DNA from: Janthinobacterium lividum PAMC 25724
Lineage (GTDB): Bacteria; Pseudomonadota; Gammaproteobacteria; Burkholderiales; Burkholderiaceae_D
NCBI GenBank assembly: GCA_000242815.2
Contig: AHHB01000032.1
Coordinates: 124,001 to 188,000, forward strand
DNA length: 64,000 bases
Direction: 5' to 3'
Made by a program: the position numbers and the translations under genes. Numbering within the stretch: position 1 is the first letter of the stretch; each line of letters opens with the position of its first letter. The notes beneath the pieces are model-generated. The model had not been told where the DNA came from. It searched no databases and saw nothing but the letters and a program-made list of their open reading frames with translations. Shown in pieces: positions 45,216 through 53,858 of this stretch.

Positions 45216-46781
45216 ATGGATATTACCCACGTTTTGTATTTAACTTGTGCCTTGGCACCGATCGCTTTGATGGCTGCGTTGGCCGGCTTGACGCGACTTG
45301 ATTCAATCTCGATACCGCGACTGTGGCGCCTGTTTCAGCTGGTTTCGATTTCCGCGCTGGCATGCACCGGCATGTCGCTTCTGGTGGGCGCAAATGGCGC
45401 ACCTTGGCCAGGCGTTGTGACAGCGACATCGTTGAGTCTGATTCTGGCTTTGCTGGTGCAGCTGCTTGGCACGGTCATCGCTGCGTTTTCCGCCCGTTAT
45501 CTGGAGGGGGAGGTCGGCCAGCGACGCTATGTCAGCGTGCTGGCCACTGTGCTCGCTAGTGTCCACCTGCTCTTGATGGCCGATCACTGGCTCGTGCTCA
45601 TCGCGGCCTGGGCATCCGTCGGCATCGCATTGCAGCATCTGCTGTGCTTCTACCCGGATCGCCCCTTCGCCCTGCTGGCGGCGCACAAAAAACGCATTGC
45701 CGATCGGCTAGCCGATGTGATGCTGCTTGGCGCCAGCGCGCTGGCATGGCTAGAGGTCGGCAGCGGTTCGCTCTCGGCTCTGTACTTGCATTTGGCAAAG
45801 CCGGGCCTGTCCGTATCCCTGCAAGTAAGCGCCGTCTTACTCGTGTTGGCCGTCATCCTTCGCACTGCCTTGCTGCCGGTGCATGGGTGGTTAATTCAGG
45901 TGATGGAAGCTCCCACCCCGGTCTCTGCACTGTTGCATGCTGGCGTGGTCAATCTTGGCGGCTTTGTGCTGATCCGCTTTGCGCCTATGCTCGAACAAGC
46001 CCCGCCAGCGCGTATGCTGCTGTTGGTATTCGGCCTGGCGACGACCGTACTGGCCGGTATGGTGATGCTGACACGCATCAGTATCAAGGTCCGCCTGGCC
46101 TGGTCAACCGTTGCCCAGATGGGTTTCATGTTGCTTGAGTGCGCGTTGGGCCTCTACACTCTGGCCGCTCTCCATCTGATTGGCCATTCACTCTACAAGG
46201 CCCATGCCTTCCTGTCGGCATCGAGCGCCGTGCGTCAGACCCGATTGCAGGTCTTGCGCGGTACGCCATCACCCAGTATCACCAGCCTGGTGCTGGCACC
46301 GGTGCTGACGATTTGCGCTGTCCTGTTGGTGCTGAAACTGGCAGGCCATGCATTCTGGCCTTGGTGGTGGAGCGTGGTGCTTGGCCTTGCCTGGGCTCCC
46401 TTGCTGTGCTTACCCGCTGTGCACACCGACTGGCAAGCACGCAGTGCGCAAGCTTTTTTCGGGTGCGTGATGGTCGTTGGCCTCACGCTGGCCACCACTG
46501 CAGGGCACGCGCTGCCTCTTGGCCTCCAGAATATTCCTCACCAAGGGCTCGGTTTGATCGCCTTGATCGGCATGGCGGCCTTGTATTTCTTTCAGGCGCT
46601 GCTGCAAGTGCGACCGCAATTGCTGGCTAACTGGCGTCGCTGGAGCTATGCGGGATTTTATCTGGACGAGGCCTACACGCGTCTGGCGCTCCACCTTTGG
46701 CCCACTCGCTGGATGCCCAGGGCCACCCCACAGTGTGCGCCAGAATCGGCCACATCGCCGCGCACCGATGCTGTGCGCTAA
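45216..46781 (+). CDS. dabB: DabB, proton-channel subunit of the DAB inorganic carbon transporter
   Basis: A 521-residue polytopic membrane protein of the NADH-quinone oxidoreductase subunit L / Mrp antiporter family (PF00361). It has about 13 hydrophobic segments; the proton-path region reads LPVHGWLIQVMEAPTPVSAL, with LHAGVVNLGGFVLIRFAP next, then LAWSTVAQMGFMLLECALGL and HLIGHSLYKAHAFLSASSAV. No other complex I genes are near. Instead it is followed 21 nt later by dabA, which identifies it as DabB. It would couple proton motive force to the carbonic-anhydrase-like DabA to trap bicarbonate in the cytoplasm. Confidence 0.9.
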   Translation: MDITHVLYLTCALAPIALMAALAGLTRLDSISIPRLWRLFQLVSISALACTGMSLLVGANGAPWPGVVTATSLSLILALLVQLLGTVIAAFSARYLEGEVGQRRYVSVLATVLASVHLLLMADHWLVLIAAWASVGIALQHLLCFYPDRPFALLAAHKKRIADRLADVMLLGASALAWLEVGSGSLSALYLHLAKPGLSVSLQVSAVLLVLAVILRTALLPVHGWLIQVMEAPTPVSALLHAGVVNLGGFVLIRFAPMLEQAPPARMLLLVFGLATTVLAGMVMLTRISIKVRLAWSTVAQMGFMLLECALGLYTLAALHLIGHSLYKAHAFLSASSAVRQTRLQVLRGTPSPSITSLVLAPVLTICAVLLVLKLAGHAFWPWWWSVVLGLAWAPLLCLPAVHTDWQARSAQAFFGCVMVVGLTLATTAGHALPLGLQNIPHQGLGLIALIGMAALYFFQALLQVRPQLLANWRRWSYAGFYLDEAYTRLALHLWPTRWMPRATPQCAPESATSPRTDAVR

Positions 46782-46802
46782 ATTGCCAAACAGGACAATC
46801 TC

Positions 46803-49355
46803 ATGACAGACATACTTGCCAACGACGCCGCGCCGGCTACGGCGAACACCACGCAAGCCCTTGCCGATCTTGCGGCGCTACATGGCGCGATCGAGCACGC
46901 GTGCAGCCAGGCCTGCCACGCAATTGCACCCGCATGGCCGCTCGATAGGGCCATTGCTGTCAATCCACATTGGTCCCGTATCAACATGCCAGTGCGCCGA
47001 GTGGCCGCACGCATGGCCGTGCTCGGCGGCATCAAGGTCTTTCCACCGCGAGAACAGCAACTGCGGGCGTGGCGCGAAGGGCGAATTTGCGCTGCCGATC
47101 TGGCGCTCGCTTTGCGCCAGTTGCCCGAGGCGCAGGCGACCGGGCTCGGGCCTGAGCAGTGCGCCCATGCGCTGCAAGCGAGCGCCCCACCAGCGCAATT
47201 GCCCTTGCTCATTGATGTGCTCGACAACGATCCCAACCGCCATGCGCGGCTGTCCTGGCGCGAGGCCATCACGCACCAGGTGAGCCAAACCTGCGCCGCT
47301 TACTTCGATGTACATCAGGCCATTTGGCAGCCAGAGCGCACCCAGGGCTTGTACGGCTTTTGGCGAGACACCCTGCAACACGACCATGGAATCGGTTTGT
47401 TGATGGGCTTGCCGCGTTTGGGCAGTGCCGTCGGCGCCTTGCCGGCCACCGCCATTGAGGCAGAGCGCTGGGTGATGCAGCGCCTGGGTCTGCCGCAGGC
47501 AGTGTGGGCGGACTACCTTGAATCGGTGCTACTCACGGTCAACGGTTGGGCTTCATGGTGTGCCTACCTGGCCTGGCAGGCGCGATTGGAGCGGGGCACG
47601 GCCGACGCACACCTGCGTGAGCTGTTGGCAATTCGTTTAGCTTGGGGCGCACTGCTGTTGGAGTGCAAGGATGACGGCGCGACCGGGCAGGCGTTTGTCG
47701 CACTTCAGCAAGGCTGGAGCCAGGCCCCCTTACTGCTTGAGCAGGCCGAGCAGGCTTTTTTGATCGACGAAGTATGGCAATTGGCCCTGGAGCTTGCTTA
47801 TCAGCGCAACCTGGCGCAGCAACTGGCCGTGGCAAGCAGCATAAGCCTGGTGCCGCAAGAGATTGAAGTCCAGGCGGCCTTTTGCATCGACGTCCGCAGC
47901 GAGCCACTGCGCCGCGCCCTGGAGACCGCATGGCCGGGCGTCCAGACGCTTGGCTTTGCCGGTTTTTTCGGTCTCCCAGTGGCTTACACGCCATTGTCGA
48001 CGCAAGCCCGGCGACCGCAGTTGCCTGGCTTGCTAGCGCCTTCCATCGAGGCCGGTGATTGCATCATGAGCACAGACTCAGCCGAGCGCGCAGCCGACCC
48101 AGCACGGCAAAGCGCCGCCAGTCGCGAACGTCAAGTCCGATTCGCCATGGCAAGTCAATGGCAGGCTGCAAGCCGCTGGCCTGGGGCAGCGTTCTCTTTC
48201 GTCGAGGCGGCCGGTTTGGGCTATCTTGGCAAGCTAGGGACTTGGCTGCTGCCGAGTAAGCGTGGTCGCGCCAACGATGACCTGGCAGGACTGCCAGCGC
48301 GCTATCGCCCCATCTGTCGCCCGCAACTGCTGGGTGTAAACCTTGAAGCCAAAGTGACGCTTGCGGCGCGGGTACTTCACGCCATGGGTCTGGATCAAAA
48401 CGTAGCGCCGATGGTGCTTCTCGTCGGGCACGGCAGTCAGTGCGCCAACAACGCCCACGCGGCCGCATTGGACTGTGGCGCCTGCTGCGGACAGAGTGGC
48501 GAAGTCAATGCGCGTAGCTTGACGCAATTGCTCAACGATCCAGCAGTGCGCCAAGGTTTGCAAGCGAAAGCGCTCAGCATTCCCGAATCGACCGTGTTCG
48601 TGGCAGCGCTGCATAACACCACCACCGATGAAATCGAGGGCTTTGACCTTGATCTGCTGCCCGAACATTCGCGCGCTCGCTGGGAGCGCCTGCAAGTGGT
48701 GTTTTCCCAGGCCTGCGATCAGGTACGCCGCGAGCGCGCGCCTAGCCTGCAACTAGACCCGCACGCACCGCATGATGTGCTGTTAGCTCAGCTGCGCCGC
48801 CGTGCCAACGACGGCGCGCAAACGCGACCAGAATGGGGGCTCGCGGGCAATGCGGCTTTTCTGATCGCGCCCCGGCACAGAAGCCGCGGCGTTGTGATGG
48901 ATGGACGCAGTTTCCTGCATGACTATGACGCCAGCCAAGATGGTGATGGAAGCGTACTGGAATTGCTGATGACCGCGCCCATGTTGGTCGCGCATTGGAT
49001 CAACTGGCAATACCATGCATCTACCTGCGATCCGCTGCGGCTCGGCAGCGGCAATAAGTTGCTGCACAACGTGGTCGGTGGCAACCTCGGCGTCTTCGAG
49101 GGAAACGGCGGCGATCTGCGCATCGGGCTGTCCCGTCAGTCGCTCCATGACGGCCAACGCTGGGTGCACGAGCCCTTGCGGCTGACCGTGGTGATCGATG
49201 CGCCGCAGGCGGCCATTGACATGGTGATCGGCAAGCATGCTGTGCTCCGGCAACTGCTCGACAACGGCTGGCTCCACCTCTGGCGCTTCGCGCTCGCTCG
49301 CTTCGAGCGTTACGAAAACGGCACATGGCTTCCATTGTGTCTGGAGGTCGAATGA
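46803..49355 (+). CDS. dabA: DabA (DUF2309), zinc carbonic-anhydrase-like subunit of DAB
   Basis: An 850-residue UPF0753/DUF2309 protein. The zinc and catalytic residues match the published DabA site: Cys361 and Asp363 in FCIDVRSE, His543 in LVGHGSQ and Cys558 in DCGACCG, with the same spacing (2 and 15) as in Halothiobacillus DabA. It should hydrate CO2 vectorially with DabB. The N-terminus reads AIAPAWPLDRAIAVNPHW, the family's typical opening. It is in an operon with dabB and overlaps the next gene. A role in low-CO2 growth of a heterotroph is inference. Confidence 0.93.
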   Translation: MTDILANDAAPATANTTQALADLAALHGAIEHACSQACHAIAPAWPLDRAIAVNPHWSRINMPVRRVAARMAVLGGIKVFPPREQQLRAWREGRICAADLALALRQLPEAQATGLGPEQCAHALQASAPPAQLPLLIDVLDNDPNRHARLSWREAITHQVSQTCAAYFDVHQAIWQPERTQGLYGFWRDTLQHDHGIGLLMGLPRLGSAVGALPATAIEAERWVMQRLGLPQAVWADYLESVLLTVNGWASWCAYLAWQARLERGTADAHLRELLAIRLAWGALLLECKDDGATGQAFVALQQGWSQAPLLLEQAEQAFLIDEVWQLALELAYQRNLAQQLAVASSISLVPQEIEVQAAFCIDVRSEPLRRALETAWPGVQTLGFAGFFGLPVAYTPLSTQARRPQLPGLLAPSIEAGDCIMSTDSAERAADPARQSAASRERQVRFAMASQWQAASRWPGAAFSFVEAAGLGYLGKLGTWLLPSKRGRANDDLAGLPARYRPICRPQLLGVNLEAKVTLAARVLHAMGLDQNVAPMVLLVGHGSQCANNAHAAALDCGACCGQSGEVNARSLTQLLNDPAVRQGLQAKALSIPESTVFVAALHNTTTDEIEGFDLDLLPEHSRARWERLQVVFSQACDQVRRERAPSLQLDPHAPHDVLLAQLRRRANDGAQTRPEWGLAGNAAFLIAPRHRSRGVVMDGRSFLHDYDASQDGDGSVLELLMTAPMLVAHWINWQYHASTCDPLRLGSGNKLLHNVVGGNLGVFEGNGGDLRIGLSRQSLHDGQRWVHEPLRLTVVIDAPQAAIDMVIGKHAVLRQLLDNGWLHLWRFALARFERYENGTWLPLCLEVE

Positions 49356-50206
49356 TGGCGCAGCCGTCCTGTTACAAAGGAAGCCGGGTGGCCCTGCTGA
49401 CCCAGCATGGAAAGGAAGCTGTGATCGCACCTGTGCTTGAGCCTATCCTGGGTTGTTCGATCGAACTTGTTACTGGATTCGATACTGATCAGCTTGGCAC
49501 CTTCACAAGGGAGACGCCACGGCACGGCACCCAACTGGAGGCGGCCAGGCGCAAGGCAAGAAAAGGGATGGAGCTTGCGCATGCTTTGCAGGGAATCGCC
49601 AGTGAAGGCAGCTTCGGTCCTGATCCCCATACGGGCATGTTTCCTTGGAATGTGGAGCTCGTGGTCTGGATCGATGAGCACCTGGGAATCGAAGTTGTCG
49701 GTATGGCCCAGGGTGCCGCGCCGAACGATCATATCCAGAGCGGCGACTGGCAGGCAGTGGCTGAGTTTGCCAAACGCGTCGGTTTCCCAGGGCACCATTT
49801 GGTGTTGCGCCCCGATGGGCAAAGCGATACGCGCATCTGCAAGGACATTGCCGATTGGACGCGGCTCAAAACGTGCTTCGACAGGTGTGTTGCGCAATCA
49901 CGTTGCGGCAAGGTGTTTGTCGAATTGGATTTGCGCGCCTTCGCCCATCCTCGCCGCATGAAATACATCGAACAGGCTGCCAGCGATCTTTTGCAGCGCC
50001 TGCAATCGACCTGCCCCGCATGCAGCGCCCCCGGTTTTTGGATCAGCGCACGGCAACCGGGACTGCCGTGCGCATCGTGTCGCTTGCCAACCCAAAGTTA
50101 TCGCAGCGAAGTGTGGACGTGCCTGCGCTGTGAGCATAGGCGCATCGCTGAGCGGACAGACCGGTCAGCAGCTGACCCTGCGCATTGTGCTTACTGCAAT
50201 CCTTAA
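49352..50206 (+). CDS. DUF6671-type zinc-ribbon protein, third gene of the dab operon
   Basis: A 284-residue protein from the ATG at 49352, which overlaps the dabA stop (ATGA) and has GGAGG 4 nt upstream, so it is translationally coupled. Residues ~10-170 are an alpha/beta domain (GSRVALLTQHGKEAVIAPVL, EGSFGPDPHTGMFPWNVEL, LVLRPDGQSDTRICKDI). The C-terminus has two zinc-ribbon pairs: CPACSAP...CASC and CLRCEHRR...CAYC (residues ~225-282). It is recognised as the DUF6671 type by motif order, of unknown function. The coupling with dabA argues for an accessory role in DAB activity or assembly. Confidence 0.75.
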   Translation: MMAQPSCYKGSRVALLTQHGKEAVIAPVLEPILGCSIELVTGFDTDQLGTFTRETPRHGTQLEAARRKARKGMELAHALQGIASEGSFGPDPHTGMFPWNVELVVWIDEHLGIEVVGMAQGAAPNDHIQSGDWQAVAEFAKRVGFPGHHLVLRPDGQSDTRICKDIADWTRLKTCFDRCVAQSRCGKVFVELDLRAFAHPRRMKYIEQAASDLLQRLQSTCPACSAPGFWISARQPGLPCASCRLPTQSYRSEVWTCLRCEHRRIAERTDRSAADPAHCAYCNP

Positions 50207-50229
50207 GGCGCTGACAAACACTCTCTGAC

Positions 50230-50410
50230 TGAGAAGTTACGTCGCAATGACTTGACATATGTCTTCAACGACACACAGCGGGCGCAGCTCCACGCCTTGC
50301 TTGTGTTCGCCCGCGAAAGCGACACGGTAATGGTGCGCAGCCGCGACGGTCCAGCGCGCAACGCGGACGATCTGCACCCGCTGGTGCAGACGTTGACCAT
50401 GTGCCGGTGA
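50230..50410 (+). pseudogene. Serine resolvase relic
   Basis: The frame ending at the TGA at 50408-50410 reads LHALLVFARESDTVMVRSRD, GPARNADDLHPLVQTLT. This matches the part of Tn3-family resolvases that normally reads like DTVVVHSMDRLARNLDDLRRLV. The active-site Ser region and the C-terminal DNA-binding part are missing, and DRLARN is degraded to DGPARN. It is a remnant of a mobile element just downstream of the dab operon. Confidence 0.7.
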
Positions 50411-50885
50411 CTTAAGCGGGTTTGACGTTCCACGGCTGCTCAAAGCCCAATAAGGCCGACTGGAAGCGCACTACGCGCAGTGCAAGGCTGACTAGATGCC
50501 ACAACATTGCCACTTCAGCCCTTGAGCGCGAAAAACTTAACTTGACGCAATAAAATCTAGTTTTTGGATTGATTTTTGTGATTTTTCGTGAGAAACTAAA
50601 TACATCAAATAAAAAGAAAACAACAAATAAAACGAAATAGCCAAATAATATATCTCGTTTATAGTGCACCCATCCCCGTGCCTTTTGAAAGCGCCGCTGA
50701 TTGCATAGCGCCTACCTGGCCCGCTACGCCTGTTCATTGCGCTAGTCCATTGAAATGTTGTTCACGCTGCACCGTGCATGGCGAGACTCGCTCACCCGAG
50801 TGTCGTGAGGTTTTGACAACATATCTACGTTGATCTTCAAGCAGAGTGCGCAAGCAAGGTTCAAATCTGACATTAGGGGAATATT
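50411..50885. other. AT-rich gap before the chemoreceptor gene
   Basis: No intact gene here. Positions 50525-50665 are strikingly AT-rich (aataaaatctagtttttgg and similar), quite unlike the rest of the window, and probably hold the promoter of the chemoreceptor or a junction of acquired DNA. Minus-strand frames in it (50412-50669) are AT-driven and look spurious. Confidence 0.45.
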
Positions 50886-52556
50886 GTGAAGAATTTATCG
50901 GTACGCGCTCAGCTTGCAGTGGCCTTCGGTGGCTTGGTGATCTTATTGGCAGGCATTGCCATTTTTGCTATTTCCAGCATCTCGAATCAGGCTTCCGGCT
51001 TTGAAAAGTATGTCAATGGGGTGCGGGCGCGCGCTGACCTTGCGCATCTGGTGCTGGAATCCGTTGGCTTGCGCGCAGTCGCCGCAAGGAATCTTGTTAT
51101 CGTCAGCTCGCCGGCAGACATGGACACTGAGAAGCAGTTGGTGTCCCAGGCGCATGCGGCTGTAGTGTCAAATTTGAATACACTCAAGCAGCTCGCGAAA
51201 CAATCTTCTACGTCTGAAGAGGCGCGCGGCATGATAGGCAACATTGACAAGATAGAAAGCCAATATGCGCCCGTCGCCTTGGGTATCGTGGACCTTGCAC
51301 TACAAGGCAAAAGGGATGAGGCGATTAGCAAAATAAATAAGGAATGCCGCCCCTTGTTAATGGCCTTGGTCTCCGCAATGGATGCTTATGGGAAATCAAC
51401 AGCGCTGCGTTCAAGCGAGCTGATCAAGGAAGCAGAGGAAGACTTTAAGTCGGCAAGAAACAAGCTCATTTTTTTCAGCATCCTCGCCACCGTACTGGCC
51501 ATTGCCGCTGGAGCGCTGATTTCGCGCCGTCTGCTGGCAGCATTGGGGGAGGAACCCTTAGTCTTGTGCGACGCCGTGAGCAAGGTGGCCAGTGGCGACT
51601 TGACCGCAGACCTCAAGGTCAAAGCCACCGACAGCACCAGCATCTTGGCTGCACTGCAGCGCATGCAGCTTTCGCTCGCCAAGGTAGTGGCGTCCGTGCG
51701 TCAGGATTCGGACACGGTGTTGACGGCAGCAGCAGAAATTTCAGCGGGAAATAACGACTTGTCTAACCGCACTGAGCAACAGGCCAGCGCACTGGAAGAG
51801 ACGGCATCTTCGATGGAAGAACTGACATCGACTGTGAAACAAAATGCAGAACATGCACGCCAGGCCAACATGCTGGCAATCAATGCCTCCGATATCGCCA
51901 CCAAAGGCGGTGCCGTCGTTAGCCAGGTGGTCGGCACGATGGACTCAATCAGCGAAGCATCGCGCCAAATTGTTGACATCATCAGTGTTATCGACGGAAT
52001 CGCTTTTCAAACCAATATTCTTGCCCTCAATGCAGCGGTGGAGGCGGCCAGAGCCGGCGAGCAAGGACGTGGATTTGCCGTGGTCGCTTCGGAGGTGCGC
52101 GGCCTCGCACAGCGCAGCGCCAGTGCCGCCAAGGAAATCAAGGTATTGATAGACAATTCGGTTGAACGTGTTGATCTCGGCACCAAGCTCGCTAACGATG
52201 CCGGTGTCACCATGTCTGAGGTGGTGGGCAGCGTGAAACGCGTCACCGATGTGATTGCGCAGATCGTTAGCGCAAGCGAAGAGCAAACGACGGGCATCGA
52301 ACAAATAAATCAGGCGATCAGTGCGATGGACAGTGTCACGCAGCAAAACGCCTCCCTGGTTGAAGAAGCTGCGGCTGCCGCCGAATCGCTGCGCGATCAA
52401 GCTGGAAATCTGGTGCAGACCGTCAGCCTATTCCAGATCGGCGTCCATGCTCAGCGCCACAGCGCAACGCCAGCGCACCCCCATTCGGCTAAATCGTCGG
52501 CAAGAGCATCTGCATCACTCCGTATTGCACTGTCCAATCTCGCGCCTTTAGCGTAA
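50886..52556 (+). CDS. Methyl-accepting chemotaxis protein
   Basis: A 556-residue chemoreceptor starting at GTG 50886 (GGGGAA upstream). Membrane segments are at residues ~10-30 and ~190-212, bracketing a 4HB_MCP periplasmic helical bundle (NQASGFEKYVNGVRARADLA, EEARGMIGNIDKIESQY). A HAMP domain follows (LAALGEEPLVLCDAVSKVAS). The signalling hairpin is complete, GIAFQTNILALNAAVEAARA, GRGFAVVASEVRGLAQRSA. The C-terminus is a Ser/Ala-rich tail without the NWETF-type CheR-docking pentapeptide. The ligand is unknown. It is monocistronic. Confidence 0.92.
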   Translation: MKNLSVRAQLAVAFGGLVILLAGIAIFAISSISNQASGFEKYVNGVRARADLAHLVLESVGLRAVAARNLVIVSSPADMDTEKQLVSQAHAAVVSNLNTLKQLAKQSSTSEEARGMIGNIDKIESQYAPVALGIVDLALQGKRDEAISKINKECRPLLMALVSAMDAYGKSTALRSSELIKEAEEDFKSARNKLIFFSILATVLAIAAGALISRRLLAALGEEPLVLCDAVSKVASGDLTADLKVKATDSTSILAALQRMQLSLAKVVASVRQDSDTVLTAAAEISAGNNDLSNRTEQQASALEETASSMEELTSTVKQNAEHARQANMLAINASDIATKGGAVVSQVVGTMDSISEASRQIVDIISVIDGIAFQTNILALNAAVEAARAGEQGRGFAVVASEVRGLAQRSASAAKEIKVLIDNSVERVDLGTKLANDAGVTMSEVVGSVKRVTDVIAQIVSASEEQTTGIEQINQAISAMDSVTQQNASLVEEAAAAAESLRDQAGNLVQTVSLFQIGVHAQRHSATPAHPHSAKSSARASASLRIALSNLAPLA

Positions 52557-52683
52557 GGCGACAAGTGCCGTCCTGGCCAGGTCATGCAAGAGTGCTGCTG
52601 GCCTAAAGAGACTTTATCGGCGCATTCACCGGGCCTGAAACGGTCCGCCTGGCCTTGCGCATCGGCGCTGCGGCCAGTGCACA

Positions 52684-53136
52684 TTATGCGCCGGCTTGCT
52701 CCCGCGGGCGGATGATCATGCAGGTGGCCGTCGCATGGGCGTATACCTTGCCGGCCTCGTCGCGGATCGTGCCTTCCGAAATGACCAGATTGCGCCCCGC
52801 ATTGATGACCTTGCCTTCCGCGAAGACGGTCACGTTGAACGGCAGGGGACGGCACATCTTGATGTTCAGGTCTGTCGTGCCATAGCTTTCGCCAGCGGGC
52901 AAGACTGTGTGCGTGGCGCAACCGGTGACCGTGTCGAGCACGGTGGCGGCGAAACCGCCGTGCACGCCACCCATGGCATTGGTGTGGTTTTCATTCGCCG
53001 TCGCCGTGAAAATGACTTTGCCGTGCTCCACCGTGTGCGCATCCATGGGTATGGTCTTGGAAATGCCGGGCCGGGGAAACAAGCCTTGCGCGAAAGCTTG
53101 CATCAATTGCAAGCCGGTCATGTCGTTGGGGTGCAT
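52684..53136 (-). CDS. PaaI-family hotdog thioesterase
   Basis: A 150-residue hotdog-fold protein. NAMGGVHGGFAATVLDTVTG carries the helix with the catalytic acid (Asp at VLDTVTG) and the HGG turn, and TTDLNIKMCRPLPFNVTV and VYAHATATCMI are the other strands. It hydrolyses acyl-CoA thioesters. It lies 38 nt downstream of the MarR-family gene on the same strand, so they are probably one operon. A CAGGAG ribosome site precedes the ATG at 53136, and directly upstream of that is a gggtaa repeat. Confidence 0.88.
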   Translation of the reverse strand: MHPNDMTGLQLMQAFAQGLFPRPGISKTIPMDAHTVEHGKVIFTATANENHTNAMGGVHGGFAATVLDTVTGCATHTVLPAGESYGTTDLNIKMCRPLPFNVTVFAEGKVINAGRNLVISEGTIRDEAGKVYAHATATCMIIRPREQAGA

Positions 53137-53148
53137 GGTAACTCCTGT

Positions 53149-53178
53149 GGGTAAGGGTAAGGGTAAGGGTAAGGTTAA
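53149..53178 (-). repeat. Hexamer repeat gggtaa in the MarR-thioesterase spacer
   Basis: Four perfect gggtaa units (53149-53172) and a fifth variant (ggttaa, 53173-53178). The repeat overlaps the stop codon of the MarR gene and ends a few bases before the ribosome site of the thioesterase gene, so a change in copy number would alter the spacer of the transcript. Confidence 0.85.
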
Positions 53179-53666
53179 ATGTCTTCTTGGAAACGCAGGC
53201 GCGAGGCATGCAGCAGGAAGCGGGCGACGACGGCCAGCTCTGCTTCGCTGAAACCTGCTTGCAATTGGGTATTCAGGCTGTCGAGCAAGGGTAGGGCGGC
53301 GCGCAGTACGTCAGCGCCCTTGGGCGACAGGTGCAAGGCACCGGCGCGCGCATCAAGCGCACACTGGCCACGTATGATCAGGCCGTTCTCTTCCATGCGC
53401 GCCACCAGGCCCGTCACGGCCGAGTTTTTCAGTTGCAGCGCGCGGCCCAGATCCTTCAGTTGGCAGCCTTCCTCGCTCTTCAGGGCAAACAAGGCGACGA
53501 CTTGCGTGCCGGAAAACCCCAGTTCACCGCTCAAGACGGCATCGGCCGAGCGAAACAAGTTCTGGCGCGCCAGGTTGAGCAGATTAAACAGGTGCGGCGA
53601 ACGCTCTCCTAGCGGGCAGGCTACGGCATCGGGGAGGTCTGGCTGGGGCGAGGTATTGTTACGCAT
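53175..53666 (-). CDS. MarR-family transcriptional regulator
   Basis: About 163 residues from the ATG at 53666, or 170 from 53687. The winged helix is TQVVALFALKSEEGCQLKDL, LQLKNSAVTGLVARMEENGL and the wing IIRGQCALDARAGALHLSPK, followed by helices for dimerisation. Both candidate starts lie inside ACGCATGCGT-type palindromes, so the regulator probably represses itself. It leads an operon with a PaaI thioesterase, which suggests control of acyl-CoA or aromatic-acid metabolism. Confidence 0.88.
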   Translation of the reverse strand: MRNNTSPQPDLPDAVACPLGERSPHLFNLLNLARQNLFRSADAVLSGELGFSGTQVVALFALKSEEGCQLKDLGRALQLKNSAVTGLVARMEENGLIIRGQCALDARAGALHLSPKGADVLRAALPLLDSLNTQLQAGFSEAELAVVARFLLHASRLRFQEDI

Positions 53667-53695
53667 GCGCAGCATATTACTACGCATGCGTAATA
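53658..53695. promoter_or_regulatory. Twin palindromes over the MarR-family start codon
   Basis: Two copies of TACGCATGCG, at 53660-53669 and 53681-53690, are spaced 21 bp apart (about two helical turns). The second copy is within the perfect palindrome TACGCATGCGTA (53681-53692). Each contains the candidate ATG of the regulator, consistent with autorepression by blocking the start region. Confidence 0.6.
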
Positions 53696-53858
53696 AATCA
53701 AGCGCAGCAAGTTTTCAAGGTGTGGGTCGCTCTGGCATCGGGCAGTGTGCCAGTGTGCACAAGATTGCCGCCAGATACGCGGCGCGCGCGTCGGCTTGAC
53801 GATACCGCCGATGCAGCCGATGGCCAGCGCCGCCCGATTGCGGCGCAGTGCGCGCATA

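Noticed and set aside
45216-46781. Complex I subunit NuoL as the identity of the first dab gene
   Set aside because: No other nuo genes are near and the next gene is DabA, so DabB fits better.
50412-50669. AT-rich small frames before the chemoreceptor gene
   Set aside because: Phe/Ser/Leu-rich translations of AT-rich DNA without ribosome sites; they look like chance frames.
53149-53178. A CRISPR-like or integration repeat at the gggtaa array
   Set aside because: Units are contiguous hexamers with no spacers, so it is a simple sequence repeat.
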